DNA of 64,000 nucleotides. It comes from Leadbetterella sp035299025. Lineage in GTDB: Bacteria; Bacteroidota; Bacteroidia; Cytophagales; Spirosomataceae. This document shows positions 8,543 through 14,758 of the stretch, in pieces. The notes under the pieces were generated by a model. The model did not search any database. It was given only the letters and a program-made list of their open reading frames with translations, and had not been told where the DNA came from. A program made the translations under genes and the position numbers. The stretch is taken from the NCBI GenBank assembly GCA_035299025.1, contig DATGXK010000018.1, forward strand, positions 62,001 to 126,000, written 5' to 3'. How positions within the stretch are numbered: position 1 is the first letter of the stretch; each line of letters begins with the position of its first letter.

Positions 8543-10192
8543 TTATAAACTTACTCCTCTTTTCCAAGGAATAAAGTCGTCTTGTCCGTTTATTACTGAT
8601 TTTACTTCCTTAGTGCCACTGGCCGCATTTATCACAAAATCAAGAATTCTACGGCCTGCCTGTTCAATGGTTTCTTTGCCTTCAATGATGGTTCCGGTAT
8701 TGATATCTATGATGTCAGACATTTTTTCGGCAAGTTTTGTGTTGCTGGAGAGCTTAATCACAGGTACTATCGGATTGCCGGTAGGAGTGCCAAGGCCAGT
8801 TGTAAAGAGCACTATATTGGCTCCTGAGCCTACTTCGGCCGTGGTAGACTCTACGTCATTACCTGGCGTACATAAAAGGTTCAGCCCTTTTTTTGTTACT
8901 TTTTCGGGGTAGTCCAAAACATCTGTCACTGGAGAAGTACCGCCTTTTTTTGCAGCTCCGGCAGATTTTATAGCATCTGTTATGAGTCCGTCTTTTATAT
9001 TACCTGGCGAAGGATTCATGTCAAAACCAGATCCTACGGCCTTTGCCCGGTTGTTATAAGTAGTCATAAGGTGGTTGAATTTTTCGGCATTTTCAGCCAC
9101 CACGCATCTGTCGCTTAATTCTTGCTCTACGCCGCAGAGCTCCGGAAACTCGGAGAGAATTACCGTGCCACCAAGGGCTACCAAAAGGTCAGAAGTGTAG
9201 CCTATTGCGGGATTTGCGGAAATTCCCGAAAAGCCATCTGAACCGCCACATTCTAGGCCTAGAATAAGTTTGCTTACAGGGGCGGGTTTTCTTTCTATTT
9301 TGTTGGCTTCTATCAAACCACCAAAAGTTTGTTTGATAGCCTGGCTAACCAGAGCCTCTTCCGTACCCATGCTTTGTTGCTCTAGAAAATAGATCGGTTT
9401 TTGATTCATGCCACCGCGTTTTTCTATCTCCTCCTGAAGCATGTGATATTGGGCATTTTGACAACCCAAACTGAGTACTGTAGCACCAGCAACATTGGGG
9501 TGGGTAATGTAGCCTGCCAATAAGCCACAAAGAGCCTGAGCATCTTGCCTTGTACCACCACAGCCCATGTCGTGGGTAAGGAATTTAATGCCGTCAATGT
9601 TCTTAAATATTTTTTCTGTAGCAGCATTTTCGTCGCTGCCAATTTCTTGCGACAGAATATCCTCGACATTTTTGCCCGCCTTGTAGAGATCTATGAGGTT
9701 TTTTGCGAAACTCTTGTATTTGGTCTTTTTGCCATAGCCGAGGTCGTCTACCAAGGCGGCTTTCATAATATCTAGATTGCGATTTTCGCAGAAAACCATA
9801 GGTAAAACTATCCAGTAATTGGCAGTACCAACTTCGCCGTTGGCCCTATGAAAACCCATAAATTGTCTTTCTTTAAACTCAGAAACGTCAGGTATTTCCC
9901 AGGCCGTGTTTCTTTCTCCGAGGTTAAATTCGCTTGCGGCGTGCTTTACATTGAAAGTTGTTATCCATTCCCCTTTGCTTATTTTTTGCTGGGCTTTTCC
10001 TACCAAAACACCATACATGTAGATTTCTTCGCCTATTTCGAAATCAGACTCTGCAAATTTATGTTTGGCCGGAACGTCAGTGGCCACTTCGTATGGGATT
10101 TCGTCGTATTTTACGATTTCTCCTTTTTTAATATCGCTTAAGGCAACTATTACGTTGTCGTTTGGATGTACTTTTAAAACTCTATTGCTCAT
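8543..10192 (-). CDS. uxaA: Altronate dehydratase
   Basis: A 549-residue, full-length UxaA with an N-terminal SAF domain (about 1-90, starting with VLKVHPNDNV) joined to the galactarate/altronate dehydratase domain. MGCGGTRQDA (about 210-220) and ECGGSDGFSG (about 315) fit the metal-binding, active-site region. It removes water from D-altronate to give 2-keto-3-deoxygluconate. As first gene of the operon it points to the galacturonate (pectin) branch; no mannonate dehydratase is nearby. The reductase that would supply altronate (UxaB) is absent from the window. Confidence 0.94.
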   Translation of the reverse strand: MSNRVLKVHPNDNVIVALSDIKKGEIVKYDEIPYEVATDVPAKHKFAESDFEIGEEIYMYGVLVGKAQQKISKGEWITTFNVKHAASEFNLGERNTAWEIPDVSEFKERQFMGFHRANGEVGTANYWIVLPMVFCENRNLDIMKAALVDDLGYGKKTKYKSFAKNLIDLYKAGKNVEDILSQEIGSDENAATEKIFKNIDGIKFLTHDMGCGGTRQDAQALCGLLAGYITHPNVAGATVLSLGCQNAQYHMLQEEIEKRGGMNQKPIYFLEQQSMGTEEALVSQAIKQTFGGLIEANKIERKPAPVSKLILGLECGGSDGFSGISANPAIGYTSDLLVALGGTVILSEFPELCGVEQELSDRCVVAENAEKFNHLMTTYNNRAKAVGSGFDMNPSPGNIKDGLITDAIKSAGAAKKGGTSPVTDVLDYPEKVTKKGLNLLCTPGNDVESTTAEVGSGANIVLFTTGLGTPTGNPIVPVIKLSSNTKLAEKMSDIIDINTGTIIEGKETIEQAGRRILDFVINAASGTKEVKSVINGQDDFIPWKRGVSL

Positions 10193-10201
10193 ATTTGTAA
10201 G

Positions 10202-10211
10202 TTTCCGGAAA
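10202..10211. promoter_or_regulatory. Perfect palindrome in the uxaA leader, candidate operator
   Basis: TTTCCGGAAA is a perfect 10-bp palindrome lying 9 nt upstream of the uxaA start codon, in the presumed 5' leader. A repressor of uronate genes could bind here; no such regulator gene is in the window, so this is only a candidate. Confidence 0.3.
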
Positions 10212-10250
10212 GAAGTATTTGTGAAAAAAAATACCCTTTTATTGGAAACT

Positions 10251-10258
10251 CAAATCTA
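10251..10258 (-). promoter_or_regulatory. Candidate -7 box of the uronate operon
   Basis: Minus-strand TAGATTTG matches TAnnTTTG, 58 nt before the uxaA ATG. The nearest TTG (10283-10285) is 24 nt away, slightly longer than usual. The box is flanked by an inverted repeat, ATTGGAA (10241-10247) and TTCCAAT (10280-10286), which could be a regulator site. Confidence 0.4.
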
Positions 10259-10404
10259 GGCAGATTATTTAAAAGAAAATTCCAATGCTATTCTTTTTCT
10301 AATACTATATTGACAACTTTGGTTATTTTTATGGAATCCTAGTGTTATTTACCTCAAAAAATGGTAAAATGGGATTAAAAAATTGAAAATTTTAAAGAAT
10401 AATT

Positions 10405-10839
10405 TTAGAGGTATTTTACGGCTTGTCTGCCCGCCAACAACCATGCGTTTTTGTCTTTTACAAAAACCAGCATCACCTTAATGTTTACTTTGGCCGGTTG
10501 CTTGCCTTTGTCATTCGAGTCGGCCTGAAGTATGTGTCTGACAATGGCCGTATTGCCAAGAATTTCGATTTTAACATCTGAAAAATCCAATGTCGTGAAA
10601 TCGGAAGTTCCGGTCAAGAAAGCTTCCATGAATTCTTTTTGGTTTTCAATTCTTCCGTTGGAGTGCCCATAAGAAAGCGAACTGTGGCTGATGGCTTTGA
10701 GGCCTTGTTCGGTTGGATTTAGCATTTGGTTTCGGAGAACTTCTAATGCTTTTTCTACTTGGGCTAAATCCTTATTTTGGGCGAAGCTGTTGCTCGAAAT
10801 GGAGAATGCTAGAAGTAGGATAAATAGGAATGGCTTCAT
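10405..10839 (-). CDS. Exported NTF2-like (SnoaL/DUF4440-type) protein
   Basis: A 144-residue protein with a Sec signal peptide ending SFAQ (about 1-21). A short alpha-beta fold follows, with the strand pattern of NTF2-like proteins: IEILGNTAIVRHILQAD, then KVMLVFVKDKNAWLLAGRQAV near the end. These small cone-shaped domains bind small ligands or act as simple enzymes; no catalytic residues can be assigned. It is a single gene, not clearly linked to the uronate operon whose first gene starts about 210 nt downstream of its stop. Confidence 0.7.
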   Translation of the reverse strand: MKPFLFILLLAFSISSNSFAQNKDLAQVEKALEVLRNQMLNPTEQGLKAISHSSLSYGHSNGRIENQKEFMEAFLTGTSDFTTLDFSDVKIEILGNTAIVRHILQADSNDKGKQPAKVNIKVMLVFVKDKNAWLLAGRQAVKYL

Positions 10840-10930
10840 TTTGTATTTAATATTTGGTTGAAATTTGCCCGAAACTAAATTTATTCGGCGAAGGTATCAA
10901 ATATTGGCAATAAAATATTTCGGAATTGTG

Positions 10931-10969
10931 ATAAAAAAAGAAAACCCCAGATGATATCTCTGAGGTTTT
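10931..10969 (-). terminator. Intrinsic terminator of the padR-pspC operon
   Basis: AAAACCcCAGA pairs with TCTGaGGTTTT across a 7-nt loop. On the minus strand the stem is followed by a run of T. It lies about 20 nt past the stop of the PspC/DUF2807 gene (10990). Confidence 0.75.
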
Positions 10970-10989
10970 GCTGCTTATCTCTGAATAAT

Positions 10990-13413
10990 TTATTCTCGTT
11001 CTATTTGGCTTCCGCCGCTTGTGTCTGACTTGAGATTTTTGATTTTTCCAAGTTTCGCTACACTCGCTCCATGAGCTTCTACATCAGCGGTTTCTACTTT
11101 TATATCTTTGGCATTCAGTTGTGACGCACCAGAAAGATTGACATCTATGTTGGTGGCCTCTCCTTTCAGAACCAGTTGTGATGCACCAGAGGCACTCACT
11201 TCCAAAGTGTTGGTCTTGATATCCATAGCTACTTGCGAAGCTCCTGAAAGTTCTACATTAAGATTTTTAAGGTTTTCAAAGCCCAATACTTTCACAAGGG
11301 CAGCACCAGAAATGTTTAGGTCTTCGAGCGTATTTGTGACGATTATGATATGTACCTTGGCATCGTGGTCTCTAAAAGGATCATCGTATTCGATTTCTAA
11401 CGTATTTCCATTTACTTTGGCTTCAATGTCGTCCAAGTCACGGCGGCTATTGCTGTAAATGTCTACACTGTTTTTGTCGCCATGTTTGATGGTAACGATA
11501 TAATTAGAGCCAAAATTTACTCCACTGAAGCTTCCTACATCTACAGTTTTATGAAATTCGCCATGATCTCCGAAGTCTTCACCTTCAAACGAATGGTGTC
11601 TGTCTCTGTCGAGAGCTTCACGCTCTTCGTCTGTCAGAACAGGGCAATCGGCACAAGCTATCTCCCCGTTTTCGTCCATCATAAAAGTATATTTTTCAAT
11701 ATTTTCTCGGTCTATTCCATATTTAGACTCAAGATTCCATGTTTGGCTGTAAACTCTCCATGCAAATTCCGTAGTCATTTTGAATTTCTTGTTTTTGGGG
11801 ATGTATAAGGTGGCTTCCACCTTTTGATCACGAAAAACTCCCTGGTTTTTAAGATTAAAGTTTTCAGGGAAAATAATTGCAGAGTCTTTCTGACTAACGT
11901 TATAAATGATATTTCTGGCCAACTCAAGAGCTTGCTGACGTGATCGGCCATGAGAGCTGTATCTGGTGCTCAGATATAGATTTCCGGTTTCAGAGTCTTC
12001 AAGTGACACTCTGGTATCAAAAACATCGTCGTTGTCATCATCGCTCTCAATGGCGTCTAGATAAAGTGTACCTGCAGGTGTAGATAAAGGCGTTTCTTGA
12101 GTAAAACCATCATGTTTTGCAAAATTTAGAGCATATTTAGACCCTACTGCACTGATGCCCACTATTCCCATCAACCAAAGTGCCAACATGGTGAGCCAGA
12201 AGTTTCGTTGACCGTTGAGATGGCCTGTGATTAATTTGATACCAATCAATACGATGGCGATAGCCGGTATAAACAAAGCCAAGAAGCCAAAGAAACCTCC
12301 AAGTGGTGGCAAGTCTCTGCTGAGCATGCCTAAGATATTGTCGCCCGAAATCCAAGATTGACTGGAAATGAGGCCAAAAAATACACCTGTTGTGACGATA
12401 GCTGCAAAACCGAAGGATGCTCCGATTATCAATAACAAAAGTCCGAAGAAGATTTTTACCAATGTACCCAATGGCCCAAGTACTTTACCAAAAGCCTTGA
12501 GAATAATGCCGATCAAACGGAATGGAAAAAGTAGAAGCTTAGCTATAGCACTTTCTTTTTTCGGAGTTTCGGATAGACTGTTGGTTTTTATGGTACTTTC
12601 TATGTTTTCTATCGTTACTTCTTGGCCTTTAAGCTCCATTTTTTGGGTGATTGAAACAGCGTTAGGTGCTACAATCCAGAAAATTATGTAAAGCAGTATA
12701 CCTATGAAGAAAAAGCCACTTACCACAAAAAGAATTCTGACGATGACCAAGTCGAGCCCAAGGTAAGATGACAAGCCTGTGGCTACACCGCCTAGGACTT
12801 TATTTTCGGGGTTTCGGTAGAATTTCTTTATGTTTTTAACTTCTTCAAGGTGGGTTCTTTCAGGAAACGCTATCCAACACACAAAGTAGGCTATGAAGAT
12901 GAAAAATCCGATGCCTAAGTCTATTAGTCCAAATCCTAATACTATAAATAAAATTCTAGCCCAAACCACATCAAATTCGAAGCGGTGTGCCAGACCGGCC
13001 AATACTCCTGCCAATGCTTTGTGCTTGCCGTCTCTATAAAACTTGGTTTGAGGAATTCCGTTTTCAGTTTTTTGAGCTTGCTCTGTATCCGGATTTTGAG
13101 TTTGTGTGTTAGAAGGTTCGGCTTGCTCTTTAGACAAGTCCTCGTCTTCTTTGATCGCTTCAAAGTCAGATACGGTTCCCATAGACTTTATAATTTTGTC
13201 TACGTCTTCCATCTCTATGGCTCCACCGCTTTGGTTTTTTTCATAGAATTTTTCAGCGATACGAGCCTCTATGTCTTGGGTTATCTCATCGCAGCTTTCG
13301 TAGCTTGAGAAGTACTTTTTTATGGCCTCTAGATATTGGCCGAGTTTGTTGTAGGCGTCCTCTTCGATATTGAATATTAGGCCACCAATAGTTATCTGTA
13401 ATGTCTTTTTCAT
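10990..13413 (-). CDS. Membrane protein with two PspC domains and a C-terminal DUF2807 (GIN) domain
   Basis: A protein of about 807 residues. I place the start at the ATG 13413 (MKKTLQITIGG), because a longer frame would overlap the upstream padR gene. An N-terminal cytoplasmic part (about 1-110) is followed by two PspC-like domains (about 122-185 and 198-260, each FYR-GKVLAGV-GL). Then come several membrane helices (about 310-440) and a long periplasmic part. The last 180 residues form a DUF2807 putative adhesin/GIN domain with a repeated SGAS motif, expected to fold as a beta-solenoid. PspC proteins sense envelope stress; the solenoid end may bind an envelope partner. It is co-transcribed with padR, whose stop is 7 nt upstream. 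Confidence 0.85.
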   Translation of the reverse strand: MKKTLQITIGGLIFNIEEDAYNKLGQYLEAIKKYFSSYESCDEITQDIEARIAEKFYEKNQSGGAIEMEDVDKIIKSMGTVSDFEAIKEDEDLSKEQAEPSNTQTQNPDTEQAQKTENGIPQTKFYRDGKHKALAGVLAGLAHRFEFDVVWARILFIVLGFGLIDLGIGFFIFIAYFVCWIAFPERTHLEEVKNIKKFYRNPENKVLGGVATGLSSYLGLDLVIVRILFVVSGFFFIGILLYIIFWIVAPNAVSITQKMELKGQEVTIENIESTIKTNSLSETPKKESAIAKLLLFPFRLIGIILKAFGKVLGPLGTLVKIFFGLLLLIIGASFGFAAIVTTGVFFGLISSQSWISGDNILGMLSRDLPPLGGFFGFLALFIPAIAIVLIGIKLITGHLNGQRNFWLTMLALWLMGIVGISAVGSKYALNFAKHDGFTQETPLSTPAGTLYLDAIESDDDNDDVFDTRVSLEDSETGNLYLSTRYSSHGRSRQQALELARNIIYNVSQKDSAIIFPENFNLKNQGVFRDQKVEATLYIPKNKKFKMTTEFAWRVYSQTWNLESKYGIDRENIEKYTFMMDENGEIACADCPVLTDEEREALDRDRHHSFEGEDFGDHGEFHKTVDVGSFSGVNFGSNYIVTIKHGDKNSVDIYSNSRRDLDDIEAKVNGNTLEIEYDDPFRDHDAKVHIIIVTNTLEDLNISGAALVKVLGFENLKNLNVELSGASQVAMDIKTNTLEVSASGASQLVLKGEATNIDVNLSGASQLNAKDIKVETADVEAHGASVAKLGKIKNLKSDTSGGSQIERE

Positions 13414-13420
13414 AAAATGT

Positions 13421-13756
13421 TTAGTTTTGAGTTTTGGCAATGATAGATTGTACCGACTCTGCGAGCTCTATCCAAGTGTCATCGAGGCCTTTGAGGAAAC
13501 TCGTTCCTTTTTCGGTCAAAATATAATACTTTCTTGGTGGTCCAGAGGTAGATTCTTTCCATTGATAATCCAGCAACTCAGCGTTTTTTAGCCTTGTAAG
13601 CAAGGGATAAAGTGTACCTTCTACTACCATTATTTTGGCATTGAGCAGTTCGTCTAATATCTCAGAGGCATAAACCTCGCCCCGAGATATAATCTGCAAA
13701 ATGCAGTACTCCAAGATGCCCTTCCGCATTTGTACTTGTGCATTTTCTAAATTCAT
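13421..13756 (-). CDS. PadR-family transcriptional regulator
   Basis: A 111-residue winged-helix regulator. RKGILEYCILQIIS and YASEILDELL form the recognition part. VVEGTLYPLLTRLKNAELL and PPRKYYILTEKG are the wing and the strongest PadR signature. PadR proteins are small repressors released by a ligand or stress. This one heads an operon with the PspC protein, an arrangement common in Bacteroidota. A near-perfect inverted repeat overlaps its own -33 element, so autorepression is likely. Confidence 0.92.
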   Translation of the reverse strand: MNLENAQVQMRKGILEYCILQIISRGEVYASEILDELLNAKIMVVEGTLYPLLTRLKNAELLDYQWKESTSGPPRKYYILTEKGTSFLKGLDDTWIELAESVQSIIAKTQN

Positions 13757-13816
13757 AATCTTGTTGTTTTTTGTTTTTCTTGAAAAGAAATTATAGCTTT
13801 TTCATAATTGATGATA

Positions 13817-13847
13817 CAAATATATAGGATAGTACTTTGTTATGCAA
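13817..13847 (-). promoter_or_regulatory. Promoter of the padR-pspC operon
   Basis: On the minus strand TTG (13847-13845) is followed, 20 nt later, by TATATTTG (13824-13817), an excellent match to the Bacteroidota -33/-7 pattern. The -7 box ends 60 nt before the padR ATG. Confidence 0.7.
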
Positions 13848-13855
13848 GATACTAT
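13829..13855. promoter_or_regulatory. Inverted repeat over the padR -33 region, candidate PadR operator
   Basis: ATAGTACTTTG (13829-13839) and CAAGATACTAT (13845-13855) are inverted copies matching at 9 of 11 positions, with a 5-nt centre. The site covers the -33 TTG and the spacer of the padR promoter, where a repressor would block RNA polymerase. It lies between padR and the divergent membrane protein gene and could control both. Confidence 0.5.
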
Positions 13856-13908
13856 GTAAAATTTTTTCAAATATTTTTCAAATACCTGTAATATCTGGCC
13901 TGAAACTG

Positions 13909-14364
13909 ATGTTTCTGTTGTATATGCTAAGAATTTCAGAATATTTTGCAGTGGCTTTGGCTGCCACCATTAAGTTTGTAGGCGGCCCTTTGGCTGGTGT
14001 TGCTTTTAAATTGAGCTGGTGGGAGACCAGTATTTTTTCGTCACTCGGTATGATGCTCACAGTATTTGTGGTTATTTATGGTGGCGAAGTGTTGACCAAT
14101 CTTTTGGCAAGATTTAGAGGCAATAGGCCCAAAAAGATATTTAGTCGAACCACCAGAATAGCCATTAAGGTTAAAACCAAACTAGGTCTTTGGGGCATTG
14201 CTTTACTCACTCCATTTATTTTTACTCCTATACTCGGAAGCTTTTTAGCACTACATTTTCGTTTTAATAAGTTGGAGATTCTCTGGAAAATGCTCGTTTG
14301 TGCACTTTTTGCGGGGGCTGTTCAAACCTGGTTCTTTTACTTTATTAAGAGTTGGTTTGTTTGA
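13909..14364 (+). CDS. Small uncharacterised membrane protein
   Basis: About 151 residues if it starts at ATG 13909; ATG 13924 is also possible. The open frame reaches back to 13837, but that part overlaps the PadR operator region. There are three or four hydrophobic segments: near SEYFAVALAATIKFVGG, then the stretch after SWWETSIF, then LLTPFIFTPILGSFLALHF, and a final helix. A basic loop (RGNRPKKIFSRTTR) separates them. I do not recognise the family with certainty. The layout distantly recalls small DedA/VTT-like or COG2426 proteins. It is divergent from padR, so it may share its control. Confidence 0.6.
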   Translation: MFLLYMLRISEYFAVALAATIKFVGGPLAGVAFKLSWWETSIFSSLGMMLTVFVVIYGGEVLTNLLARFRGNRPKKIFSRTTRIAIKVKTKLGLWGIALLTPFIFTPILGSFLALHFRFNKLEILWKMLVCALFAGAVQTWFFYFIKSWFV

Positions 14365-14543
14365 CCCAAAAAGCTCAATAGACAATCTGGCGAAATAATC
14401 AGTCCGTCGCACGGTTTTGCAAAATAGCTATGACGAACATCGAAAAACCTATCGAGATAGGTTTACAGATGGTCGGAAATAGTTGTGGCGGCCATCCGAT
14501 GAAGCAACGGGGGTCGCCTTCGACTTTTATTGTAGTGGATTTT

Positions 14544-14690
14544 CTAATGAGTTTCTTGGGTTAAATAATTGAGTGGATTAAACTTCCTGAGCAGAATCTT
14601 GCTGTTTTCATCCAGTTTTTCTTCACCAAAATCGTTAAAGATGAATGCCGAAGTCAATGGATTTATATCTTCATCTGGAGAGTGTATAAA
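14544..14690 (-). pseudogene. Possible remnant of a gene 3' end
   Basis: The minus strand reads a coherent, start-less frame of about 49 codons ending in TAG at 14544. It has protein-like composition (IHSPDEDINPL, then IFNDFGEEKLDENSK, then RKFNPLNYL). It runs into the terminator hairpin of the receptor gene upstream, and no Met, GTG or TTG start is available. It may be the decayed C-terminus of a lost gene. Chance is a real alternative at this length. Confidence 0.25.
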
Positions 14691-14721
14691 AAAAAGAAAC
14701 TTGCCAAAAGTTTGGCAAGTT
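14686..14721 (-). terminator. Intrinsic terminator of the outer-membrane receptor gene
   Basis: AACTTGCCAAA (14698-14708) and TTTGGCAAGTT (14711-14721) form a perfect 11-bp stem, followed on the minus strand by a run of T. It lies 38 nt past the stop of the receptor gene (14759). Confidence 0.85.
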
Positions 14722-14758
14722 CTCCTATTATTAACCTAAAACCTATATTAATTCTCTC

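Larger units (their letters stand above)
14365..14758. other. Gene-free stretch with palindromes and possible repeat element
   Basis: No intact gene is seen in these 394 nt. The part from about 14391 to 14535 is richer in C, G and CpG than its surroundings. It contains a palindrome with 9-bp arms (AAACCTATC 14445-14453 and GATAGGTTT 14456-14464). This looks like a dispersed intergenic repeat rather than a gene. The part from 14544 to about 14730 has an open minus-strand frame without a start codon (listed separately). The end holds a terminator. Confidence 0.5.

Noticed and set aside
13414..13440. Longer start for the PspC-DUF2807 gene
   Set aside because: It would overlap the padR coding end; the ATG at 13413 begins at the conserved KKTLQITIGG and is 7 nt after the padR stop.
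14641..14736. Short plus-strand frame starting ATG at 14641
   Set aside because: It runs through the terminator hairpin and has no protein-like features; the opposite-strand remnant is more coherent but also weak.
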